Notes: generated by a model not told the origin, from the letters alone. 5,402 bases of DNA from Gemmataceae bacterium (GCA_947490035.1 CANLGS010000346.1:1-5402); one strand, 5' to 3'. Shown: positions 1-5,402, numbered from the stretch's first letter. Numbers and translations are program-made.

Positions 1-12
1 ATGGGCTATCCC

Positions 13-33
13 GTGCCGCTCGGCAAGCGGCAC
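13..33. repeat. Short perfect inverted repeat (8-bp stem, 5-nt loop)
   Basis: GTGCCGCT at 13-20 pairs perfectly with AGCGGCAC at 26-33 around the loop CGGCA. Neither strand has a T-tract directly after the stem, so it is not a convincing terminator by itself. It lies beyond the stronger stem-loop at 47-86, on the far side from the BON gene, and may belong to whatever gene ends just left of the window. I see no gene in 1-112. Confidence 0.45.
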
Positions 34-38
34 CTACC

Positions 39-86
39 AAAACAGTCGCGCCCGCGGCGCCCTCCATTTGGGGCGCCGCGGGCGCG
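39..86 (-). terminator. Rho-independent terminator of the BON gene
   Basis: A perfect 16-bp GC-only stem is formed by 47-62 (CGCGCCCGCGGCGCCC) and 71-86, with an 8-nt loop at 63-70. Read on the minus strand, the stem begins 26 bases after the BON stop codon and is followed by ACTGTTTTGG, so a four-T run lies four bases after the stem (complement of 39-42). Stem position and T-run both fit an intrinsic terminator for the leftward gene. The T-run is short and slightly displaced, which keeps confidence moderate. Confidence 0.62.
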
Positions 87-112
87 GGTGTTGCTCGCCG
101 AGACGACGAAGA

Positions 113-337
113 TCACGCCATTTCGTCGGAGACTTCGACGCGGTTCAAGAGCGTCCGCTCGCCCACCGCGAGGCGGATGGTTTCCTGCGCCATCTGCTTC
201 AGGTAGTAGCTCGACACTTTGCCGGTGATGACCACCTCGGTGTCGTTCTCCGTGACGCGCAACCGGCGCAACTGGCCGAGCGGACTGCAACGCAGCGCGT
301 CGGTCAGTTCGGACGTCAGAACGGGGCAGATGTTCAT
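113..337 (-). CDS. Small BON-domain protein (74 aa)
   Basis: The 74-residue product is almost entirely one BON domain. It has an N-terminal helix (TSELTDALRCSPLGQLRRL), then a beta strand and turn with the hallmark VVITGKVSSYYLKQMAQET, and ends in the typical closing strand NRVEVSDE. In known proteins BON domains bind phospholipid membranes or other ligands, often in periplasmic OsmY-like proteins. This one has no signal peptide or membrane segment, so it is probably cytoplasmic. The start at 337 is chosen because GAAGGAG sits seven bases upstream and because all BON homology begins there; an in-frame extension to 517 adds 60 Arg/Pro-rich residues with no domain character. The gene is transcribed divergently from the DUF4337 gene, with a terminator-like stem just downstream. 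Single-BON proteins of this size are common in planctomycetes (from memory). Ligand and role are unknown. Confidence 0.8.
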   Translation of the reverse strand: MNICPVLTSELTDALRCSPLGQLRRLRVTENDTEVVITGKVSSYYLKQMAQETIRLAVGERTLLNRVEVSDEMA

Positions 338-645
338 CGCGTCGCTCCTTCGGGGGTGATCTCGGACAGAGGCTTCCGACACCGAAAGCGCGCCTCCCGG
401 ACGTGCGGACACCGGGAGTCGCGGAAAACGGGTTCGCTCCAGCTTCAGTCGGGTTCGGCGAGAAGAGTTCGCGGGTCCTTCCGGGTGCCGGTCGAATCGA
501 AAATCCTTTTCAATCACGGATGCTATACGCTGGTCGGACCGGTTGCAACGACTTTCCTGATAATTCTACCTTTTCCTCACCCTTGAACGGATTCGCCCGC
601 GGGCGTAGACTTCCGCGCTGCCACGCCCGTTCACTCGGAGCTGTT
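338..645. other. Divergent intergenic region, candidate promoters
   Basis: This stretch holds no gene that I can support. It separates the leftward BON gene from the rightward DUF4337 gene and must carry both promoters. The section from about 497 to 580 is clearly richer in A/T than its surroundings. Rightward candidates are an extended -10-like TGCTATACG at 521-529 and GATAAT at 559-564; neither has a good -35 partner. Leftward, TATAGC (complement of 522-527) lies 15 bases after TTGCAA (complement of 543-548), a marginal pair that overlaps the first rightward candidate. A perfect 7-bp inverted repeat, CTCCCGG at 394-400 and CCGGGAG at 412-418 with an 11-nt loop, would lie in the BON leader. 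None of these is strong by itself. Confidence 0.4.
345..351 (-). promoter_or_regulatory. Shine-Dalgarno site of the BON gene
   Basis: On the minus strand GAAGGAG lies seven bases before the ATG at 337-335. It is the strongest ribosome binding site in the window and decides the start of this gene in favour of the 74-residue form. Confidence 0.75.
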
Positions 646-1491
646 ATGGCGAACACGCACGAACACCTGGAACACGCCGAACACGCCGGCCACAACGCCA
701 GCGACCCGTTCAACCAGCGGGTCGCGGTGTCGATGGCGATCGTCGCCGCGATCCTCGCCGCGATCAGCATGGTCGGCCACCGGACGCACAACAAGGTGCT
801 CCAACTCCAGGGGGAATCGAACCGACTCCTCGGCGACGTGAACCGCGTCATCGGCGACGCGAACCGGATTGGCACCGAGGCCGCGAGCGCCGAAGTCGAG
901 AAGAGCAACCTGTTCGCGTGGTACCAATCCAAGCGGCAGCGGAAGGAGCAACTCGAGATGGTCGCGTTGCAGTTGGAACTCACGCCCGGCGTCGAACCGG
1001 TGCGCAAGGACGCCGACGACGACACGAAGAAGAAAGCCGCGGAGCAGGTCGCCACGCGAACGAAAACGATCGCCGACTTGAGGAAGCGGGCCGCCGCGTA
1101 TGACAAGTCGAACGACAAGAAGGACAACCTGCCGGACCTTCTGGAACGCGGCGAAGAGGCCCGGAAGCTGGCCGAGAAACTGCGGGCCGAGGCGGTCAAG
1201 GCCGGGGCCGAAGCCGCCACGTTCCGACAGGACGCGTCGAAAAGAAGTCAGGAGGCCGAACACGTTCACCACCAGGCCGGCCGTTTCGACATCGCCCACC
1301 TGTCCGCTGAAATCGGGCTGGTCCTCTGCTCGATCGCGCTGCTGACCAAGAAGCGTGCCTACTGGTTTATTGGCCTCGCCGCGGCGGTCGTGGCGCTCGC
1401 GCTCGTGGCTAGCGCGTATACAATTCCGCACCACCCGCACGTTGACTCGCACGCGCCGCCGACGGCGACCGAGAAAGACACATACCACTAG
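646..1491 (+). CDS. DUF4337 family membrane protein (281 aa)
   Basis: The layout is that of DUF4337 proteins: a short polar N-terminus, a membrane helix at about residues 26-43 (VAVSMAIVAAILAAISMV), the family-like WYQSK motif at 92-96 within KSNLFAWYQSKRQRKEQLE, a long charged helical stretch to about 212, and two closing membrane helices at about 219-233 and 238-258. Family members are usually near 180-200 residues, so this one is long; the extra length is Lys/Glu/Ala-rich and probably coiled coil. The N-terminus has histidines at 5, 7, 10, 13 and 16, and the tail at 262, 263, 265, 269 and 281. The start is ATG 646 with GGAG at 637-640, five bases upstream; the frame stays open to 403 but that extension is Arg-rich and not family-like. 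The next gene starts 6 bases after the stop, which suggests one transcript. The biochemical function of the family is not known to me. Confidence 0.83.
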   Translation: MANTHEHLEHAEHAGHNASDPFNQRVAVSMAIVAAILAAISMVGHRTHNKVLQLQGESNRLLGDVNRVIGDANRIGTEAASAEVEKSNLFAWYQSKRQRKEQLEMVALQLELTPGVEPVRKDADDDTKKKAAEQVATRTKTIADLRKRAAAYDKSNDKKDNLPDLLERGEEARKLAEKLRAEAVKAGAEAATFRQDASKRSQEAEHVHHQAGRFDIAHLSAEIGLVLCSIALLTKKRAYWFIGLAAAVVALALVASAYTIPHHPHVDSHAPPTATEKDTYH

Positions 1492-1497
1492 GCCGCG

Positions 1498-3339
1498 ATG
1501 CCCGAAGGCGAACCCTCTCTCCCGTGGCGGCCGTGGCGCTCGGCCGCCGCCGGCTGGGTCGTGGCCGCAGTCGCGCTGGTCGCGGGCGTGCCCTTGTTCC
1601 TCGCGATGCCGCCGTGGTGCGATGTCACGCTCTACCAGATGGCGGCGCGCAACGTCCTGCACGGCGGCGTCCACTACCGCGACATCTTCGACACCAACCT
1701 GCCCGGCTTCGTGTGGCTGATGGCCGCGTGCCAGTCGGCGTACGGGCTGAATTACGCCGCACTGCGGGCGGTCGATCTGTGCGTGATCGGCGGGTCGGTC
1801 GCGGTGCTGTGCGGGTGGGTGCGGCGGTGCGGCGGGGGCGGCGCCGCGGTCGCGTGGCTGGTCGCGGCGGCCGCGCTGTTCTACCCGTTCACGTCGGAGT
1901 TCAGCCACATCCAGCGCGACCCGTGGATGCTGCTGCCCGCGGCGCTCGCGGCCCGGTTACGGTTGCGGCGTGTCAGTGAAGTGAAGCCGCTCGCGGCTTC
2001 GCACGCCCGCTCTTCGCTTCTCGAAGGCGCACTCTGGGGCGCGGCGGTGTGGCTGAAGCCGCACGTGGTGATCCCGGCGTTCGCGGTGTGGGTAGTGTCG
2101 GCCGTGCTCCTCGCGCGGCGCGAACCGCGCCGGCGCGTTGCGGCCGACTTCGCGGCGCTCGTCGCCGGCGGACTCCTCGCTGGCGCGCCGGGCGTCGCGT
2201 GGCTCGTCGGCACCGGCGCGTGGCCGCACTTCCTCGACATCTTCCTGAACTGGAACCCCGCGTACCTCGCCGACCTCGGTTCACTGGAGGGGCGGCTCGA
2301 AACGCTGTTCGCGGTCTTCGGCCCGTGGTCGTGGCTCCACGCCGTCGCCTTTCCCCTCTCAATACTCTCGCTGTGGAAGGTCCGAACTGGGGCGAGCGTC
2401 TCCGAACTCACGGCGAACGCGCCGCGACCGCGGTGGCGGCTTTCCACGCCCGCCGCGGACGAGTCCGCTGCCGGCGCCCGCGCACTCTTGGCGGCGCTAT
2501 ACCTGGGCTGGCTGGTTCAGGTGATCGCTCTCCAGAAGGGTCTCGACTACGTTCACGTCCCGCCGCTGTTGCTCGCGTTCGCGGTGGTCGTCGCGCACGG
2601 GTGGAGTTTCGCGTTCGCGCACATCCTGTGGTTCTCTCTGGTCGGCGTGCTGGTAAACCTGGGGGCGCTCCCGCCGGTGCTGCGCGAGGTCGGCGCGTCC
2701 GAGTGGCGTTCTCGGTTCGGGAACCACACGCTCGCGGACCCGGACGTGATGAGGCTGTGGCCGCGCGCCTGTCGCGAGGGCGGTACGCCGGAACTGCGCG
2801 ACCGGATCGGGCAGTACACCGACATCCACTGCGGCACGCAGTGGCGCGAACTCGCCCCGGTCGCGGAGTTCCTGCGCACCGTCGAGCCGCGCCTCGGGCC
2901 GGGCGAACTGAACTGCTGGCACGACAGCACGCACCCGCTGTACCTGATGCTCGACTTCGACCCGGCCACACGGTACATGCACTACGGCACCGCGTTCGGC
3001 ATCCGCGAGACACACCCGCCGGCGCCCGGCGAGAAGTCGAAACGCGCGCAGATCGCGGACGCCGTTCGCGCGAGCCGGCAGCGGTACGTCGTCAGCGACC
3101 TTTTGCGCGCCGCGGCGGAAGGGGACGTGTACGATCCGAGTTCGTGGCGCGACGGCGACCCGCTCCCGGTGTGGCTGCCGGCAAACGAGCGCGAGAAGTT
3201 CCCGTGGAACCAGCCCATCGTGTTCCGTTCCGGCCGGTACACCGTTCACCAGATCGACCCGACGCGACCGCTCGGCACGATCCGCGTCCCGGACTGGGTT
3301 TCGCTGCGCCGGCTCGCGTCCTTCGGCCCGGACGAGTGA
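1498..3339 (+). CDS. Polytopic GT-C type glycosyltransferase-like protein (613 aa)
   Basis: This resembles GT-C (family 39/ArnT/PMT-like) lipid-linked sugar transferases. Helix 1 at about 17-37 is followed at once by an acidic residue, D42, in WCDVTLYQMAARNVLHGG, where GT-C enzymes carry their catalytic acid, then by YRDIFDTNLPG (60-70), typical of the first loop. A second acidic loop site is QRD at 139-141, and WLKPH at 185-189 and QKGLDYVHVPP at 346-356 match recurrent GT-C positions. Further helices are likely near 92-107, 116-131, 178-206, 218-238, 276-294, 330-346 and 354-392. The last 210 residues are soluble and include HDSTHPLYLML (475-485) and PATRYMHYGT (489-498), which I recall from unnamed planctomycete proteins. 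The expected donor would be a polyprenyl-phosphate sugar; the acceptor is unknown. There is no clear ribosome binding site; the start follows the DUF4337 stop by 6 bases, consistent with coupled translation. The catalytic assignment is inference from motif position, not from alignment. Confidence 0.72.
   Translation: MPEGEPSLPWRPWRSAAAGWVVAAVALVAGVPLFLAMPPWCDVTLYQMAARNVLHGGVHYRDIFDTNLPGFVWLMAACQSAYGLNYAALRAVDLCVIGGSVAVLCGWVRRCGGGGAAVAWLVAAAALFYPFTSEFSHIQRDPWMLLPAALAARLRLRRVSEVKPLAASHARSSLLEGALWGAAVWLKPHVVIPAFAVWVVSAVLLARREPRRRVAADFAALVAGGLLAGAPGVAWLVGTGAWPHFLDIFLNWNPAYLADLGSLEGRLETLFAVFGPWSWLHAVAFPLSILSLWKVRTGASVSELTANAPRPRWRLSTPAADESAAGARALLAALYLGWLVQVIALQKGLDYVHVPPLLLAFAVVVAHGWSFAFAHILWFSLVGVLVNLGALPPVLREVGASEWRSRFGNHTLADPDVMRLWPRACREGGTPELRDRIGQYTDIHCGTQWRELAPVAEFLRTVEPRLGPGELNCWHDSTHPLYLMLDFDPATRYMHYGTAFGIRETHPPAPGEKSKRAQIADAVRASRQRYVVSDLLRAAAEGDVYDPSSWRDGDPLPVWLPANEREKFPWNQPIVFRSGRYTVHQIDPTRPLGTIRVPDWVSLRRLASFGPDE
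1983..2000. repeat. 18-bp palindrome inside the GT-C-like gene
   Basis: GAAGCCGCTCGCGGCTTC is two perfect 8-base arms around a 2-base centre. It lies in the segment encoding residues 160-179 (SEVKPLAASHARSSLLEG), a polar loop between predicted membrane helices. A near copy of one strand of it, 14 of 15 bases identical, occurs as GCGAAGCCGCAAGCG at 3354-3368 just after this gene's stop, when compared with the complement of 1988-2002. This may be a dispersed genomic repeat that has been tolerated in a loop. Confidence 0.5.
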
Positions 3340-3358
3340 ACCTTGAGCCACTCGCGAA

Positions 3359-3377
3359 GCCGCAAGCGTCTTGTGGC
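3359..3377 (+). terminator. Weak hairpin after the GT-C-like gene
   Basis: GCCGCAAG at 3359-3366 can pair with CTTGTGGC at 3370-3377, an 8-bp stem with one G-U pair and a CGT loop, 19 bases after the stop. No T-run follows, so it is at best a weak or factor-assisted terminator. It is the only hairpin of note between this gene and the next promoter candidate. Confidence 0.25.
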
Positions 3378-3393
3378 CCAACAACGAACCGCC

Positions 3394-3420
3394 TGGCGCG
3401 GCTGTGCGGCTTGGCGCGGC
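3394..3420. repeat. Short direct repeat, 18-base period
   Basis: TGGCGCGGC occurs at 3394-3402 and again at 3412-3420, with GTGCGGCT between the copies. It lies in the 209-base spacer between the GT-C-like gene and the HTH gene, upstream of the candidate promoter. Two copies on one face of the helix could be a protein binding site, but in DNA this rich in G and C the match may be chance. Confidence 0.3.
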
Positions 3421-3451
3421 GCGAAGTAGCATCACGAACTGAGATCAGCAC

Positions 3452-3479
3452 TTGTGTCCGCCCGCACGCGGTTTACAAT
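3452..3479 (+). promoter_or_regulatory. Candidate sigma-70 type promoter of the HTH gene
   Basis: TTGTGT at 3452-3457 and TACAAT at 3474-3479 are separated by 16 bases. The -10 matches the consensus at five of six positions and the -35 keeps TTG. It is the best promoter-like pair in the window and sits in a locally A/T-richer patch (3473-3489). Transcription would begin near 3486, giving a leader of about 60 bases before ATG 3549. Confidence 0.45.
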
Positions 3480-3492
3480 CAGTGTTAATGCA

Positions 3493-3508
3493 CCCGCACC
3501 TCTGCGGG
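3493..3508 (+). other. Leader hairpin before the HTH gene
   Basis: CCCGCA at 3493-3498 pairs with TGCGGG at 3503-3508 around CCTC, a perfect 6-bp stem. If the promoter at 3452-3479 is used, this hairpin forms within the first 25 bases of the transcript, where it could protect the 5' end or act as an operator. No ribosome binding site is sequestered by it, because none is evident before ATG 3549. Confidence 0.3.
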
Positions 3509-3548
3509 CACGCGAACTAACCACACCTTCCGCCGCCACGAGTGTCCC

Positions 3549-5315
3549 ATGGCGCAGCAGATGATCACGCTCGAGGAAGCCGCGGAGCGGCTCGGCATCT
3601 CCCCCGAGGAGATGAAGAAGCGGCTGAAAACCGACTCCGAGTTCAAGAAGCTCAGCCAGATCCGCGACGGCTCCACCGTCCGGTTCAAGGTGTCGGCCAT
3701 CGACGAACTCGCCCGCCAACTCGGCATGGCCAGCGAGGACGGCCTGCCGCTGGCGCCGCTCAAGGACGACGCGCCCGGCTTGGACGACTTCAAGGTCAAG
3801 GCGATCGACGACACCATCAAGAAGACGCCGCGGAAGCCGCCGCCCGTCGAAGAGCCGATCGACTTCGGCAGCAGCGACGACGACGACGTGTTCTCGCTCG
3901 CCTCCGAGACCCCGAAGTCGTCCGGGCCGAGGTCGTCGGGCCGGCTCACGCCCCCGAAGTCCTCGAAGTCGCCGCCCCAAGGCGTGTCCGACAGTTCGTT
4001 CGGCGGCAGCACCGACAGCGACGTGCGGCTCGACGGCGGGAAGTCGAAGAAGCCCAAGCCGAAGCCCGACGAGGCGGCCGTCCCGACCGAGGAGATCGCG
4101 CTGGACTTCAGCGGCCCCGGCAGTGCGGTCATCAAGGGCGGCAGTTCGGCCAAGCTGTCCGCGCCGAAGACGGGCGGCGGATCGTCCGGCAAACTGGAGG
4201 CGGGCAAGAGCAAGAGCAAGAGCAAGGGACTCAAGCCGCCGGTGAAGCCGCCCGCGCCCGTCGAGAGCGACAGCAGCGAGTTCGAGTTGAGCCTCGACGC
4301 GGACAGCAGCGACTTCGACCTGCAACTGAACGCCGACAGCGGCGACGAGGTCGATCTGGGCAGCCTGCCGAAGGACAAGGCCGGCAGCAGCAACAAGCGC
4401 GGCAGTCACAGCGGCATCAACCTCAGCGACCCGGCCGACAGCGGCATCTCGCTCGAAAAGGGCGGCAAGACGGACAAGAAGAACAAGGAGGCCGCGGTCA
4501 AAGGCAAGAAGCCGCCGCCCGAGGACAGCGACGCGTCGGACATGGACTTCGAGCTGTCGCTCGACTCCTCCGCGGTCGCGTCGAACACCAAACTCGGCGC
4601 GCCGAAGTCCGGCAAACTGGTCCTCGACTCGGACTCGGACAGCGAGTTCGAGTTGACCCTCGACGACACCAACGCGTCGCTCGAACAGGCGGCGCTCGAA
4701 CAGGACATCCTCGACGACTCGGAGGACAAGGGCGACATCTTCGAGACCGACTTCGAGATCCCGCAGATGCCGGACGAGTCCGCGTCCGAGGCGGTCGCGC
4801 TGGAGTCGGACACGGACCTGGAGAAGTCCGACTTTGAAATCGATGCGGACAGCGACGTGTCGGAGGAGTCGGCCAGCGAGGTCGTGCTTCTGGAAGACGA
4901 GGAGGAAGGCGAGGCGCCCAGGAAGGGGAAGGCGAAGCCCAAACCGGCCAAGGGCAAGAAGAAGCCGGCCGAGGACGATGTCGATGTGGACGTCGATGTC
5001 GATTTGGCCGACGACTCGGCGACCGACGAGGACGACGGGTCGATGGCCAAGGCGCTCAAGGGCGCGAAGGGGAAGAAGCGCGGCGCGGAGGACGACGACG
5101 ACGCGGTTCCCGCCGGGGCGGGCGCCCCGACCAAGCCGTGGGGCATCGTCCCGCTGCTGTTCCTCGCCCCGGCGCTGATCTTCACCCTCCTGGGCTCGCT
5201 GATGGGCTTCGAGATGCTCCAGACGATGTGGGGCTACCAGCAGCCGCGCAAGCCGAGCGCGCCGATCGTCCGCGCGATCGCCAGCCAACTCGACATGGAA
5301 CTGAAGGACCAGTAA
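3549..5315 (+). CDS. HTH-like domain / acidic low-complexity / C-terminal membrane anchor protein (588 aa)
   Basis: There are three parts. Residues 6-58 form an excisionase/MerR-like helix-turn-helix fold: ITLEEAAERLGISPEEMKKRLK, then a wing IRDGSTVRFKVSAIDELARQLG. Residues 60-527 are low-complexity and probably disordered, rich in Asp, Ser, Lys, Glu and Pro, with Lys-Ser runs (220-226), a run of alternating Asp-Val (477-485), and six copies of an acidic-aromatic core (D/E-F-E/D-L/I) with Phe at 245, 256, 334, 367, 402 and 429. Residues 532-556 are a single membrane helix (WGIVPLLFLAPALIF onward), followed by a short tail. The predicted topology places the long N-terminal part in the cytoplasm. 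From memory, planctomycetes carry many proteins with such an N-terminal domain and a WG-PLLFL-type membrane segment, mostly annotated only as HTH proteins. DNA binding is not proven: the second helix is EEMKKRLK rather than the usual TVRRWI type. No ribosome binding site is seen; ATG 3561 is an alternative start that removes only four residues. It likely has its own promoter and ends 14 bases before a large palindrome. Confidence 0.8.
   Translation: MAQQMITLEEAAERLGISPEEMKKRLKTDSEFKKLSQIRDGSTVRFKVSAIDELARQLGMASEDGLPLAPLKDDAPGLDDFKVKAIDDTIKKTPRKPPPVEEPIDFGSSDDDDVFSLASETPKSSGPRSSGRLTPPKSSKSPPQGVSDSSFGGSTDSDVRLDGGKSKKPKPKPDEAAVPTEEIALDFSGPGSAVIKGGSSAKLSAPKTGGGSSGKLEAGKSKSKSKGLKPPVKPPAPVESDSSEFELSLDADSSDFDLQLNADSGDEVDLGSLPKDKAGSSNKRGSHSGINLSDPADSGISLEKGGKTDKKNKEAAVKGKKPPPEDSDASDMDFELSLDSSAVASNTKLGAPKSGKLVLDSDSDSEFELTLDDTNASLEQAALEQDILDDSEDKGDIFETDFEIPQMPDESASEAVALESDTDLEKSDFEIDADSDVSEESASEVVLLEDEEEGEAPRKGKAKPKPAKGKKKPAEDDVDVDVDVDLADDSATDEDDGSMAKALKGAKGKKRGAEDDDDAVPAGAGAPTKPWGIVPLLFLAPALIFTLLGSLMGFEMLQTMWGYQQPRKPSAPIVRAIASQLDMELKDQ
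4206..4226 (+). repeat. AAGAGC hexamer repeat encoding Lys-Ser
   Basis: Three tandem AAGAGC units plus AAG encode K-S-K-S-K-S-K (residues 220-226) of the HTH/membrane protein. Identical codons in each unit suggest recent slippage rather than selection at the protein level alone. Confidence 0.6.
4977..5003 (+). repeat. Degenerate GATGTC hexamer repeat encoding Asp-Val
   Basis: About four and a half units of GA(T/C)GT(C/G) encode D-V-D-V-D-V-D-V-D (residues 477-485) of the same protein, in its acidic region about 47 residues before the membrane helix. Third-position changes (GTC/GTG, GAT/GAC) suggest that this run is older, or held by protein selection, compared with the Lys-Ser run. Confidence 0.6.
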
Positions 5316-5329
5316 ACGTTTTAGGCGAG

Positions 5330-5402
5330 CGGGGGGCGTAAGCCCCCTGATGCTTCGCACAGCGAACAGCGCTGCGAAGCATCAGGGGGCTTACGCCCCC
5401 CG
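5330..5402. repeat. Perfect 30-bp inverted repeat with nested hairpins (REP-pair-like)
   Basis: Left arm 5330-5359 and right arm 5373-5402 are perfect reverse complements around a 13-nt centre (5360-5372). Each arm is itself a hairpin: in the left arm GGGGGC (5332-5337), loop GTAA, GCCCCC (5342-5347), then TGA, then TGC-TTC-GCA, which can also fold. It starts 14 bases after the stop of the HTH/membrane protein, so transcription would form a very stable stem able to act as a terminator; any T-run would lie beyond the window. The build, two REP-like units head to head, also fits a dispersed intergenic repeat. The element may continue past 5402, since the window stops exactly at the end of the match. 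Confidence 0.75.

Noticed and set aside
1..40. Possible 3' end of a tRNA, because of a hairpin followed by CCTACCA
   Set aside because: No T-arm consensus (GGTTCGA-like) and no matching acceptor stem; the 8-bp hairpin is outside tRNA geometry.
1..290. Two overlapping open frames at the left edge (1-228 plus, 6-290 minus)
   Set aside because: Both are Arg/Pro/Gly-rich, cover the terminator stem and overlap the BON gene; no start signal or domain supports either.
338..517. Upstream in-frame extension of the BON gene to 134 residues
   Set aside because: The added 60 residues look like translated intergenic DNA, and the strong GAAGGAG site points to the internal start at 337.
403..645. Upstream in-frame extension of the DUF4337 gene
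   Set aside because: The 81 extra residues are Arg/Gly/Phe-rich without family character, cross the A/T-rich promoter-like zone, and ATG 646 has its own GGAG.
631..1908. Open frame of 425 codons on the minus strand opposite the DUF4337 gene and the start of the GT-C-like gene
   Set aside because: Arg/Val/His-rich antisense translation without recognisable domain; it runs across two well-supported plus-strand genes.
3394..3420. CRISPR-like direct repeat
   Set aside because: Only two 9-base copies with a 9-base gap; too short and too few for an array, and there are no cas genes.
2049..3488. Open frame of 479 codons on the plus strand, overlapping the GT-C-like gene in another frame
   Set aside because: Extremely Arg/Ala/Pro-rich, as expected for a shifted frame in GC-rich coding DNA; the other frame has membrane helices and family motifs.
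3432..5360. Open frame of 642 codons on the minus strand opposite the HTH/membrane protein gene
   Set aside because: Its Val/Leu/Arg/Gly-rich translation is what the complement of Asp/Ser/Lys/Glu codons gives in GC-rich DNA. It has no domain, crosses the promoter candidate and starts inside the right-end palindrome, while the plus-strand frame has an HTH-like domain and a membrane helix.

Overview
The window is high-GC bacterial DNA (clearly above 60% G+C by eye) with four protein genes that I can support. The likely source is a planctomycete of the Gemmata group (Gemmataceae). The grounds are family recognition, not a search: a short cytoplasmic BON-domain protein, a DUF4337 membrane protein, a GT-C type membrane protein with a planctomycete-looking C-terminal domain, and a long acidic/Lys-Ser-rich protein with an N-terminal helix-turn-helix-like domain and one C-terminal membrane helix. 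Two of the four starts lack a clear Shine-Dalgarno sequence.

Layout. Positions 1-112 hold no gene that I can support; they contain a small hairpin (13-33) and a strong stem-loop (47-86) that reads as a rho-independent terminator for the minus-strand BON gene (113-337). A 308-base divergent intergenic region (338-645) separates this gene from a rightward pair: the DUF4337 gene (646-1491) and, 6 bases later, a 613-residue polytopic GT-C-like protein (1498-3339). These two are probably co-transcribed. A 209-base spacer (3340-3548) carries a weak hairpin, a short direct repeat, a plausible sigma-70 type promoter (-10 TACAAT) and a leader hairpin. It leads into the 588-residue HTH/low-complexity/membrane protein (3549-5315). 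Right after its stop codon lies a perfect 30-bp inverted repeat (5330-5402) that ends exactly at the window edge.

Function. Nothing here forms a complete recognisable pathway. Two of the products (DUF4337 and GT-C-like) are integral membrane proteins that may act together at the envelope. The third membrane protein is bitopic and would place a DNA-binding-like domain and a highly charged disordered region on the cytoplasmic side. The items most worth following up are that HTH/low-complexity/membrane protein with its repeated acidic-aromatic motif, and the compound palindrome at the right end, which looks like two REP-type units facing each other.
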